Shown piece after piece: positions 1 to 5,960 of a stretch of DNA of 6,262 nucleotides. The notes under the pieces were generated by a model. The model was not told the DNA's origin. It searched no databases and saw nothing but the letters and a program-made list of their open reading frames with translations. Position 1 is the first letter of the stretch; the number at the start of each line of letters is the position of its first letter. Source of the DNA: an archaeon (lineage in GTDB: Archaea; Nanobdellota; Nanobdellia; Pacearchaeales; GW2011-AR1). Position numbers and translations under genes: made by a program. The stretch covers positions 1-6,262 of the forward strand of contig DAHVOT010000040.1 of the NCBI GenBank assembly GCA_027318675.1, in the 5' to 3' direction.

Positions 1-18
1 GCGGCTTATTTGCTGTTT

Positions 19-55
19 GCTCAGGAGGTTGTTCGTAGAACTTTACCGACTGAGC
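19..55. other. Imperfect inverted repeat (potential hairpin) in repeat unit 1
   Basis: GCTCAG (19-24) pairs with CTGAGC (50-55). Inside that, GGT (27-29) pairs with ACC (45-47), and GTTC (31-34) pairs with GAAC (38-41) around a GTA loop. The interruptions are a symmetric GA/GA mismatch next to the outer stem and a 1-versus-3-base internal loop. As plus-strand RNA the GA/GA step could form tandem sheared G-A pairs; the minus-strand RNA would have TC/TC there instead. This is either a structured RNA element or a consequence of tRNA-like sequence. No transcription evidence is visible. Confidence 0.6.
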
Positions 56-64
56 TACTGCGGC
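41..64 (-). other. tRNA 5'-end-like sequence (fragment, not a complete tRNA)
   Basis: Read on the minus strand from 64 downward, the sequence gives a 7-base acceptor-like strand GCCGCAG, then TA at the place of the conserved U8 and A9, then GCTC like a D-stem, then a D-loop-like AGTCGGTAA containing the conserved A, G and GG. After that the tRNA match fails. The descending D-stem strand would pair only weakly (one G-T, one mismatch), no anticodon loop with a T at position 33 follows, and there is no TTCGA arm or matching 3' acceptor strand. It repeats at 100-123. The likeness is strong enough to note but does not support a functional tRNA call. Confidence 0.45.
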
Positions 65-77
65 TTATTTACTGTTT

Positions 78-114
78 GCTCAGGAGGTTGTTCGTAGAAC
101 TTTACCGACTGAGC
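78..114. other. Imperfect inverted repeat (potential hairpin) in repeat unit 2
   Basis: This is an exact second copy of the 37-base hairpin in unit 1, with outer arms at 78-83 and 109-114. The single base difference between the two units (12 versus 71) lies outside the hairpin, so both hairpins are identical. Confidence 0.6.
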
Positions 115-123
115 TACTGCGGC
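100..123 (-). other. Second copy of the tRNA 5'-end-like sequence
   Basis: This copy is identical to the one at 41-64 and runs across the boundary of units 2 and 3. It too lacks an anticodon arm, T-arm and 3' acceptor strand within the following unit. Confidence 0.45.
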
Positions 124-182
124 TTATTTGCTGTTTATGATTTATTTTTATTCTCGGTTATTAAATTTTTAGTTCCAACATA

Positions 183-190
183 TTTATAAA
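183..190 (+). promoter_or_regulatory. Archaeal TATA box for the 212-709 gene
   Basis: TTTATAAA lies with its centre about 25 bases before the ATG at 212. In archaea transcription starts about 25 bases after the TATA box, so the transcript would begin at or next to the A of the ATG. That gives a leaderless mRNA, which fits the absence of a Shine-Dalgarno sequence. The stretch 137-182 between repeat and promoter is AT-rich with nothing else recognisable. Confidence 0.6.
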
Positions 191-211
191 ACCTTTTTAT
201 TAATAGAAGCT

Positions 212-709
212 ATGATAAAGGATAAAAAAGAAGAATCAAAATTAAAAGAATTAAAAGAGAATTACAAGGAATTAAAAAAAGAATATAATCTTCCTGATTT
301 TAATGATTTAAATAGGGAATTTTTAATAGAGAAAGTTTCAGAATCTGAAACTGATTTTTTAATAAGGGAAATTGGGAGAGTTATGTCAGAAAAATTTTCT
401 AATTATTTGAGATTTGTTGAGATGATGTTAAATCCTGTGAATTCTCCTATGTTTGTTTTTTCTATAATAAAAGCTATAGGTGATGAAGAAAAAAAGAAAT
501 TATCTGAAATTTATAAAGAATTAACTAAAATAGAACTAGATATGATAGAATTGGATACTGATTTCTCTGAGAAAAAACAGGCTGATTTTATAAATAATTC
601 TTATAAATCTTGGCAGAATGTCAAAAAAGATTTTTTGAGCATCATTACCAAGGTAAAAGAGAATTGGGATAGTAAGAAATCAAGTAATAACAATGGTTAT
701 TTTGGTTAA
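212..709 (+). CDS. Conserved-looking helical protein of unknown function, 165 aa
   Basis: I do not recognise a characterised family. The protein is highly charged and appears almost entirely helical. Residues 1-25 are a Lys/Glu-rich likely coiled coil. Residues 27-60 run from LPDFNDLN into a Glu/Asp-rich segment ending REIGRVMSEK. A more hydrophobic middle (about 64-90) contains LNPVNSPMFVF. Another charged helix follows (91-118), and the tail is polar (Ser/Asn-rich, 153-165). There is no signal peptide or clear membrane segment, so it is probably cytoplasmic. The overall pattern resembles small archaeal hypothetical proteins seen in DPANN genomes, but that is from memory. The ATG is preferred because a TATA box lies at leaderless distance before it. 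It is the only plus-strand gene here and is convergent with pheT. The two stop codons overlap (706-709), and the genes share no other sequence. Confidence 0.85.
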   Translation: MIKDKKEESKLKELKENYKELKKEYNLPDFNDLNREFLIEKVSESETDFLIREIGRVMSEKFSNYLRFVEMMLNPVNSPMFVFSIIKAIGDEEKKKLSEIYKELTKIELDMIELDTDFSEKKQADFINNSYKSWQNVKKDFLSIITKVKENWDSKKSSNNNGYFG

Positions 710-2355
710 ATGAATTTTTTAAATATCTCTTTTAAATTTACTTCTAATATTGCAACAGGCATTTTTATTTTCCAATTTTTTAATATTTTAGGATGAATTT
801 CTCCTAAAATGCCTATTTCTTTATTATCTAAAGTTATTGTTGCTACTCTTCCTTCTATTAAATGATTTGTAGTTTCTTCTGTCTCATTTAATTCTGTTTT
901 AATTCCTAAAGATTTCATTAAATACATCCAAATTTGTTTTATTTCTGTGAAATTTCCAGGAGTTATTGCTATTGCAAGATTTTCTTTTTCTTGTATACTC
1001 TGTTTTAATTCAAATACTGTTCCAATTTCGAATATTTTTTGAGGATATTCTGAGTCTACATTTTCAGAGAGATTTCTTAAAATAAATGAAGAGAGATCTT
1101 TTCTTAATATATTAAATTCTGTCTTTGAATTTTCTAATTCTACAAACTCTTTTTCTTGTTTTTCAGGAACTCCCATTTTTTCAAACTGATAGTCTTTGTT
1201 TGTTAAATGATAATTTGAGATTTCAAGAAGACTCAAGCCAGTAAGTATTTCTGCTATTTTCCTTTTTATTATTTCCTCTGGATTTTCTTTTCCTGTTGTA
1301 GATATATCTGGTATTTCTGGAGCAAGATTTTGATATCCGTAAGCTATTGCCACATCTTCAATTAAATCCACCTCATGGAGTATATCTGTTCTCCAAGGCC
1401 CTATTTCAACCTCTTTTGTTTTTGAGTTGTAATTATGTCCCATATTTTCTAGGAATACCTTTATCTTTTTTTCATCTATATTTGTCCCAAGAGTTTTGTT
1501 AGTATTTTCCAGAGAAATCTTTATTTTTTCAGATTCTAATATTGGAGATATTTTTTCAGGTGCTCCTTTTAACTCCATTTGGTAAATTTTCCCTCCCATA
1601 TCTGCAAAAACTAATACAAGTATGTTAAGACATTTTTTCAAAGTTTTAAAATCAAAACCAGAACATTCAATAAATACATCTTTTGTTTCTGTTGTTACTT
1701 TTCCTGTCATTTGTGAATTAATTATAGGAGGCATACTTAAGATATTATTTTCTGCATCTGTAAATACGGGGAATTTAGATTTTCCAGATAATAGATGAGA
1801 GTATTCTTTTCCTGTTGGATGTTTTTGTAATATTTGTAATCCAGACATTTCTTTTTCAGATTCTAGGGGTATAAATTTAATATAATCTGGTTCAAGAGCT
1901 TTTAATGTTATAGGGAGTTTTATTTTTTCAAGAGGATATATTCCTATTGCTACTTTTTTCCTTTTTCTACCCATTGTTAGATGTAACTTTTCTTGTATCT
2001 CAATTATTTCTTTTATTTTTTCTTCATCTAATTTAAGTCCTTTTATAATAGCACATGAGGTATATGGGCGAACATCTTTTGTAGAAGAATCAATTATTAC
2101 CTGATAATCTTTTTCTGGTTTATTTATTTCATATTTTTTCATCCCGGGTTTTTTACCTAAGAAAGCTAGAAAACATCTTTTAAACCCTTGATAAGAAAGT
2201 AAATCTGGGCGGTTTGCAAATACTTCAACTTCGATTGTTTCTTCATCAAATGTTTCCAAGGGAGTTCCAAACATAGAAATCTTTTCTTGCATTTTTTCAT
2301 CAAGTTTTCCTATTTCTTTTTCAAATGTTTTTCTACTAAAAGTTATATTTGCCAT
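706..2355 (-). CDS. pheT: Phenylalanyl-tRNA synthetase beta subunit (archaeal/eukaryotic type)
   Basis: PheT is the beta chain of the (alpha-beta)2 phenylalanyl-tRNA synthetase. It holds the tRNA, carries the editing domain that hydrolyses Tyr-tRNA(Phe), and makes no phenylalanine adenylate itself. At 549 aa it has the usual length of the archaeal/eukaryotic type, which lacks the extra bacterial N- and C-terminal domains. Visible landmarks are NRPDLLS at 48-54, GRKRKKVAIGIYPL (129-142) and the stretch through MPPIIN (208-213) in the B3/B4 editing region. The B5 domain spans about 275-345 and ends in RTDILHEVDLIEDVAIAYGY (322-341). A degenerate class II synthetase fold fills about 360-549. It is the last gene of the tight pheS-HIT-ASCH-pheT run, 2 bases after the ASCH stop, so it is probably made from the same transcript as pheS. 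The stop codon overlaps that of the convergent gene. No damage is seen. Confidence 0.97.
   Translation of the reverse strand: MANITFSRKTFEKEIGKLDEKMQEKISMFGTPLETFDEETIEVEVFANRPDLLSYQGFKRCFLAFLGKKPGMKKYEINKPEKDYQVIIDSSTKDVRPYTSCAIIKGLKLDEEKIKEIIEIQEKLHLTMGRKRKKVAIGIYPLEKIKLPITLKALEPDYIKFIPLESEKEMSGLQILQKHPTGKEYSHLLSGKSKFPVFTDAENNILSMPPIINSQMTGKVTTETKDVFIECSGFDFKTLKKCLNILVLVFADMGGKIYQMELKGAPEKISPILESEKIKISLENTNKTLGTNIDEKKIKVFLENMGHNYNSKTKEVEIGPWRTDILHEVDLIEDVAIAYGYQNLAPEIPDISTTGKENPEEIIKRKIAEILTGLSLLEISNYHLTNKDYQFEKMGVPEKQEKEFVELENSKTEFNILRKDLSSFILRNLSENVDSEYPQKIFEIGTVFELKQSIQEKENLAIAITPGNFTEIKQIWMYLMKSLGIKTELNETEETTNHLIEGRVATITLDNKEIGILGEIHPKILKNWKIKMPVAILEVNLKEIFKKFI
715..735 (+). terminator. 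Possible T-rich terminator of the 212-709 gene
   Basis: Six Ts at 715-720 begin five bases after the stop codon, and another T-run follows near 730. Archaeal intrinsic termination uses T-tracts on the coding strand without a needed hairpin. The signal would lie inside the pheT 3' end. T-runs are common throughout this AT-rich DNA, so this is weak. Confidence 0.25.
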
Positions 2356-2357
2356 TT

Positions 2358-2723
2358 TTATTCCAGATTTGTCTCAAAAAAGTTTAATTGTCCTTTGAAG
2401 GGTATAGGTTCAATTCTTGTTGGATTTTCAAGTATAAACCCTTTGTTTCCCCAAAAGCTTGTAGCTAAATGAAGATTTTTATCTTGAATGTGCTCATTTT
2501 CATTTTTATAATATTTAACATCGGTTAATTTTGCTTTTCCAACTAAAAATCCAGAAGGGAGATTTGTGAATCCAAATCTTTTCATTGATTCTTTATCTGG
2601 ATTTTTTGAAGCATGAATAAAGAATTCTCCTCTAAAGGTAGTGTTCCATTTTCTTAATTCTATTTTCTTTTTTCCTTCTAATATTAATTCTGCAAACGGT
2701 TGTTTTAGTGATAGTGCTTTCAT
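2358..2723 (-). CDS. ASCH-domain protein
   Basis: This is a single-domain protein of 121 aa with the ASCH fold, a PUA-like beta barrel expected to bind RNA or modified nucleosides. The hallmarks are ALSLKQPFAELILEGKKKIELR (3-24), W26, RGEFFIHASK (31-40), GKAKLTDV (62-69) and the closing PTRIEPIPFKGQLNFFE (101-117). Some ASCH proteins, such as E. coli YqfB, hydrolyse N4-acetylcytidine. Others are thought to bind RNA as part of transcription or translation control. The substrate here cannot be told from sequence. The Lys-rich GKKKIELR segment corresponds in position to the region holding the YqfB catalytic Lys and Thr, but I see no Thr there, so the amidohydrolase role is open. The gene starts 1 base after the HIT stop and ends 2 bases before pheT, which implies co-transcription and coupled translation. 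No Shine-Dalgarno is evident. It is probably cytoplasmic. Confidence 0.9.
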   Translation of the reverse strand: MKALSLKQPFAELILEGKKKIELRKWNTTFRGEFFIHASKNPDKESMKRFGFTNLPSGFLVGKAKLTDVKYYKNENEHIQDKNLHLATSFWGNKGFILENPTRIEPIPFKGQLNFFETNLE

Positions 2724-2724
2724 T

Positions 2725-3231
2725 TTATTCTTTATTTTGTATTTCTTTTAATTTATCCGCTAATTTTTTTATCTCTTCATCACTTACTCTTGGTCCTTCT
2801 ATTGAGGTTAGATATCCTGGATATTTACTGAAAAATTCTCCTCCTTTGTCCAATACCTGTATCCATTTCCCTTCTTTGAGATGTTCTGTTCCATGCATTG
2901 GGAGTAATTTTGTGTGGGCATGATCTATTCCTAATCCTTCTATTATTACTCCGACTCTTCCAACATCTTGAAATTTGTTCTTTAAAATATTTGAAACTTT
3001 TTTTGATGCTATTATTAATTCTTTTAAATCTTTATCTGGCATATCTAACACATCACTTCCAAAATGTTTTTTTGGTACAACTACTGTAAACCCCTCTGTA
3101 TTTGGAAAAGGAGTTAAAAACGCCATGTGTTTTTTGTCTTCCCAAAATATGCCTTTAGATTTTATGTTTCCTTTCACTATCTCACAAAAAATGCATTTTC
3201 CTTCTTTTGTTTTTGCTTCGTATTGTGCCAT
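2725..3231 (-). CDS. HIT-family nucleotide hydrolase/transferase-like protein
   Basis: HIT proteins cut or transfer nucleoside monophosphates through a His nucleophile. Known substrates include AMP-amines, aminoacyl-AMP and dinucleoside polyphosphates. This 168-aa protein has the N-terminal zinc-type CIFCEIVKG (C13, C16), the core strand and loop FPNTEGFTVVVPKKHFGS (42-59), and the HIT motif DHAHTKLLPMHG (103-114). Canonical HIT proteins read His-x-His-x-His; here it is H104-A-H106-T-K108. The middle, nucleophilic His is kept and the third is Lys. I recall similar HxHxK motifs in a group of HIT proteins, so this looks like a subfamily trait, not decay. The C-terminal part (115-168) is longer than in Hint and ends in a charged helix. 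The gene sits between pheS (1-base gap) and the ASCH gene (1-base gap). A role in clearing adenylates linked to tRNA charging is an inference from context only. Confidence 0.9.
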   Translation of the reverse strand: MAQYEAKTKEGKCIFCEIVKGNIKSKGIFWEDKKHMAFLTPFPNTEGFTVVVPKKHFGSDVLDMPDKDLKELIIASKKVSNILKNKFQDVGRVGVIIEGLGIDHAHTKLLPMHGTEHLKEGKWIQVLDKGGEFFSKYPGYLTSIEGPRVSDEEIKKLADKLKEIQNKE

Positions 3232-3232
3232 T

Positions 3233-4747
3233 TTATTGTTTCATCCAAAATTTCATTTTTCTTAATTGAGTGAGGTTGTTTTTGTATAATTCTCTTAAGT
3301 CTTTTATATCATAATAATCCATTATTATCCTGTCAAATCCTTGACCCCAAGCGAGAACAGGAATGTGTTCTCCCAACAGAGGAACAGTTATTTCAGGTCG
3401 GAACATCCCTGCTCCTCCAAATTCAATCCATTTCTTTTTTTCTGGATGGAAAACTTCAACTTCAACCGATGGTTCAGTGTAAGGGAAGTATCCTGGTCTG
3501 AATCTTATATTTTCAAATCCCATTTTTTTATAAAATTGTTTTAAGTATCCTAAGAGATGTTGAAAATTTGCATTTTTGTCTATAACTATTCCTTCAGTTT
3601 GATAGAATTCAAATCCGTGTGCCCAGTCAACTGTTTCATTTCTGAAACATTTTCCAATAGCAAAGAATTTTGCAGGTAATTCTTCTTTTTTTAGGCTTGC
3701 TAATGTTCTTGAAGATAAACAAGTAGTATGAGTTCTCAAAACTATTTTTTTTGCTTCTTCTTCATCCCATGAATATTGCCACCCTTTACTTCCAGAGATT
3801 CCTTTTTCGTGAGTTTCTTTTACTTTTGAGACAATTTTTTTATCTTCCAGTTCAACTTTTTTATTTATGAAAAAAGTGTCATGCATCTCTCTTACTGGAT
3901 GATCTTGTGCAGTAAATAAAGCGTCAAATGTCCAAAATGAGCTTTGAGCTATCTCTCCTTTCATTTCTTGGAATCCCATTTCTGTCCAGATTTTTCTTGC
4001 ATAATCTATTGATTGGTTAACAAAATGCCTTTTACCCCCATTTATCTCTGGAACAGGAGATGTAACATCATATCTTCTGAATTTTTTGCCTTTCCAACTT
4101 GATTCTTTTTTTAATATTTCAGGAGTTATTTGTTCTATTAAATCTTGGGTGCTTAATTTTGATTTTACTATCTCTTTTCCCAAGGGAGTTATTTCTATAT
4201 TTATCTTTTTTTCTTCTTTTAATTCTACAATCTGTTTTCTTGCCTGTAAATTTTTCAATGCAAGTTGATGTTCTGGGGCAAGAGTTGCATAATCTGTTGG
4301 AAGAGTCTCTAAAAATTGTTCTTCAAGTGTTTTTTTGCTTATCTCTAATTTATTTGCGTTTAGAATTATCTTTCCATTTTTTAGTTCTATAAGTGCTTTT
4401 CTTTTAAGGGCTCCAATAGATGCTTTAAATTCATCATCTGAAAGATTGCTTTCTTTTTGAGCATCTTGGAGAGAAACTATATGTTTTTCATTTAAAAGAT
4501 TGAGAAGCCTTCTTTCAGGAAGTCCTTTTTTTAAGTAAAGAGCTCCATTTACGTCTAATTCTACTGTTTGTATTTTAGTATAGTTTATTTTTACAATGTT
4601 CTTGTTTTGAAGATATTCAAGTGCTCTTATAACAGAGGTTTTATCTAGGTTGGATTTTTTGCATATCTCATTTATTTTCTCTCCTAAATGAGGCAAAATT
4701 TTCTTTTCATTAGGACTTAAAGATTCAATAAGCTTATTTTTATCCAT
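3233..4747 (-). CDS. pheS: Phenylalanyl-tRNA synthetase alpha subunit
   Basis: PheS is the catalytic chain of phenylalanyl-tRNA synthetase. It activates Phe with ATP and charges tRNA(Phe), working with PheT. The 504-aa length fits the archaeal/eukaryotic type. Residues 1-200 hold winged-helix-like segments (for example 10-55 and 76-130) that contact tRNA. The class II core starts near 235. Motif 1 lies around MGFQEMKGEI (257-266), followed by the signature FDALFTAQDHPVREMHDTFF (274-293). Motif 2 is FFAIGKCFRNETVDWAHGFEF (361-381) with R369. The Phe/adenylate pocket includes RPGYFPYTEPSVEVEV (417-432) and FGGAGMFRPE (443-452). Motif 3 is WGQGFDRIIM (467-476) with R473. All catalytic landmarks are present. 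The gene heads the run pheS-HIT-ASCH-pheT and has a probable TATA box just upstream. The ATG at 4747 is chosen because it leaves normal family length and fits that promoter. Confidence 0.98.
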   Translation of the reverse strand: MDKNKLIESLSPNEKKILPHLGEKINEICKKSNLDKTSVIRALEYLQNKNIVKINYTKIQTVELDVNGALYLKKGLPERRLLNLLNEKHIVSLQDAQKESNLSDDEFKASIGALKRKALIELKNGKIILNANKLEISKKTLEEQFLETLPTDYATLAPEHQLALKNLQARKQIVELKEEKKINIEITPLGKEIVKSKLSTQDLIEQITPEILKKESSWKGKKFRRYDVTSPVPEINGGKRHFVNQSIDYARKIWTEMGFQEMKGEIAQSSFWTFDALFTAQDHPVREMHDTFFINKKVELEDKKIVSKVKETHEKGISGSKGWQYSWDEEEAKKIVLRTHTTCLSSRTLASLKKEELPAKFFAIGKCFRNETVDWAHGFEFYQTEGIVIDKNANFQHLLGYLKQFYKKMGFENIRFRPGYFPYTEPSVEVEVFHPEKKKWIEFGGAGMFRPEITVPLLGEHIPVLAWGQGFDRIIMDYYDIKDLRELYKNNLTQLRKMKFWMKQ

Positions 4748-4776
4748 TTTAATGTATTTTAGTATTAGATAAGACG

Positions 4777-4784
4777 TATTTAAA
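4777..4784 (-). promoter_or_regulatory. Probable TATA box of the pheS-HIT-ASCH-pheT operon
   Basis: On the minus strand TTTAAATA overlaps the last codon and stop of the rnp3-like gene, its centre about 33 bases before the pheS ATG. A start about 26 bases downstream would give a very short leader of roughly 5-8 bases. The 32-bp gap before pheS (4748-4779), against 0-2 bases elsewhere in the cluster, supports a separate promoter. In DNA this AT-rich the match is only suggestive. Confidence 0.45.
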
Positions 4785-5247
4785 ATTGTTTTGTAATCCA
4801 GGTTGGCATTCCAAGAATCAATCCCAAGGATTTCAAATCATATATATTTCTTTGATTTTTATCTTTTAAAGCAATAAATTTCATATTAACTTTATCTCTA
4901 TTACAGATTGTAATGTTTTGCCTTATTCTTCCAAGAATTTCTGCTTTCTTTTTAGGGTTTGCTTCTTCCACTATTTCATCTAAATTTATCCCTAAGATTA
5001 TTCTCTTTTTACTCATTGTTTTTGCCATAACCTGATTGAATCCTGAATTTCTTTGTTTTTGAAAGTCTTTTCTTTGGTTTAAGTTTAAGAGTAGAATGTT
5101 TATTTCTAATTTTTCAATCACTTTTCTATTTAATTCGTCATCTTCTGAAGAGTAAATTATTTTCTTTGATTCTTCTTTTGCTTTTTTTACTTCATTTTTT
5201 AATTTATTGAAGTCTTTTTGGGTTATTAATAATTGATTGTTTTCCAT
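4780..5247 (-). CDS. rnp3: Probable RNase P protein component 3 (Rnp3/Rpp30-like), short form
   Basis: Archaeal Rnp3 pairs with Pop5 on the catalytic domain of RNase P RNA and helps remove tRNA 5' leaders. The 155-aa product shows the order of features I associate with the DPANN form. These are a KAKEESKKI segment (22-30), DDELNRKVIE (36-45), a hydrophobic strand (49-55), RNSGFNQVMAK (66-76), the strand IILGINLDEI (83-92), RIRQNITICNRDKVNMKFIAL (107-127), and a closing LKSLGLILGMP (138-148) like the last helix of the family. Most archaeal Rnp3 proteins are about 200 aa and open with a short beta strand ending in Asp-Leu-His. That opening is missing, and residues 1-20 are a charged helix. No upstream in-frame extension is possible without entering pyrH, whose stop codon directly touches this ATG, so the two are surely co-transcribed. 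The assignment rests on motif likeness recalled by eye and is moderately sure. Confidence 0.65.
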   Translation of the reverse strand: MENNQLLITQKDFNKLKNEVKKAKEESKKIIYSSEDDELNRKVIEKLEINILLLNLNQRKDFQKQRNSGFNQVMAKTMSKKRIILGINLDEIVEEANPKKKAEILGRIRQNITICNRDKVNMKFIALKDKNQRNIYDLKSLGLILGMPTWITKQF

Positions 5248-5937
5248 TTATCCAGAAATCTTTGTGCCTATAAATTTCTTTCCATTGAGTAGATTATCTA
5301 ATTGTTTCATATCTTCCCCAAGAATATACGTATTTATCTTGCTGTTTTTTATTATTTTTGAAGCTGTTTGGTCAAGAACAAAATGCTGTCCTGGATGGAA
5401 TTTCATTTTATCAACTATTTTATCAAATTCGTCCCAAGAAATTTCAGGTATTAATTTTGCATTTTTGAATTCTTTTGGATTTTTATCATATAAACCTTTT
5501 ACGTCTGTTAGATTTATGAATTCACATTTGAATTCTTTTGCTATTTCAGATGCTGTTGAATCTGAAGTTTGATTTGGGCGGTACTCAAGAGCCCCACAAA
5601 ATACAATATCATATTTTCTTATATACTTTTTAACTTCTCTTATTTTTTTAGGTATTCCTCTTTTTTGGTCTTGATTGAAAAAATAACCCATAAATCTTGC
5701 ATTTGTTCTTGTAGCAGATATTCCAGCATAACTTTGAAAAAGAGAATTCATCCCAACTTTTTTTAATGCTGTTATATATTTTCTAGCTATATTTCCACCA
5801 CCACACACAATTATAAATTTGTATTTTTTTGTATTTTTTAGAATTGTTCTTTTGAAATTTTCAAGATATTTTACATTTATTTCTCCAGGAATTATTAAAC
5901 TTCCTCCTAAACTTAGGACAATCACCTTTTTTTCCAT
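5248..5937 (-). CDS. pyrH: UMP kinase (uridylate kinase), archaeal type
   Basis: The enzyme transfers a phosphate from ATP to UMP to make UDP in pyrimidine nucleotide synthesis, in the cytoplasm. It belongs to the amino acid kinase fold. Visible motifs are the phosphate-binding LSLGGSL (8-14), CGGGNIARKYI (45-55), the archaeal UMP-binding stretch GISATRTNARFMG (72-84), the acceptor-site TSDSTA (124-129), the nucleotide-binding TDVKGLYDKNP (144-154), PGQHFVLDQTASKII (182-196) and the closing GKKFIGTKI (219-227). The 229-aa length is normal for archaeal UMP kinase. The GGGNxAR and ATRxNA pattern separates it from bacterial PyrH and from aspartate or carbamate kinases. A TATA box at leaderless distance lies before the ATG. 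The rnp3-like gene starts directly after its stop, forming a two-gene unit that joins UDP supply to tRNA processing. Confidence 0.93.
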   Translation of the reverse strand: MEKKVIVLSLGGSLIIPGEINVKYLENFKRTILKNTKKYKFIIVCGGGNIARKYITALKKVGMNSLFQSYAGISATRTNARFMGYFFNQDQKRGIPKKIREVKKYIRKYDIVFCGALEYRPNQTSDSTASEIAKEFKCEFINLTDVKGLYDKNPKEFKNAKLIPEISWDEFDKIVDKMKFHPGQHFVLDQTASKIIKNSKINTYILGEDMKQLDNLLNGKKFIGTKISG

Positions 5938-5960
5938 TCTAGTTATAATTGAATTTTAGT

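Larger units (their letters stand above)
1..136. repeat. 59-bp tandem repeat array, 2.3 copies, running off the left edge
   Basis: Two full units (1-59, 60-118) and an 18-base partial third unit (119-136) follow each other without spacers. The full units differ at one base only (G at 12, A at 71), and the partial copy matches unit 1. The unit is about 47% GC by hand count, clearly above the AT-rich genes beside it. It contains stop codons and no obvious coding frame. Each unit carries an imperfect inverted repeat (19-55 and 78-114). On the minus strand it also carries a stretch like the first 21-24 bases of a tRNA. The array begins at the first base of the window, so its full length is unknown. 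It could be a real tandem array, the edge of a tRNA cluster or mobile element, or an assembly artefact at a contig end. The repeat itself is certain, its nature is not. Confidence 0.95.

Noticed and set aside
1..123. Complete tRNA gene on the minus strand
   Set aside because: Only the acceptor 5' strand and D-arm region match. There is no anticodon loop with T33, no T-arm and no complementary 3' acceptor strand in the next unit.
1..136. CRISPR array
   Set aside because: The units are identical over their full 59 bases; there are no variable spacers between shorter repeats, and no cas genes are nearby.
2287..2472. Plus-strand open frame over the pheT start and ASCH end
   Set aside because: It is rich in Phe/Ser/Lys, as expected from reading AT-rich antisense, and it overlaps two well-supported genes.
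2725..3231. HIT gene as a decaying pseudogene because of its HxHxK motif
   Set aside because: The frame is full length, the zinc-type Cys pair and nucleophilic His are present, and similar HxHxK motifs are remembered from other HIT proteins.
2708..3265. Three plus-strand open frames over the HIT gene (2708-2923, 2898-3089, 2975-3265)
   Set aside because: They are antisense to a recognised HIT gene, with hydrophobic low-complexity translations and no promoter; the apparent membrane-like character is a byproduct of T-rich antisense DNA.
3341..4392. Plus-strand open frames inside pheS (3341-3544, 4086-4268, 4099-4392)
   Set aside because: They are antisense to conserved PheS catalytic and N-terminal coding sequence; the Leu/Phe-rich products look like membrane proteins only because of base composition.
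5237..5766. Plus-strand open frames inside pyrH (5237-5572, 5569-5766)
   Set aside because: They are antisense to conserved UMP kinase motifs, with no family likeness or start signal.
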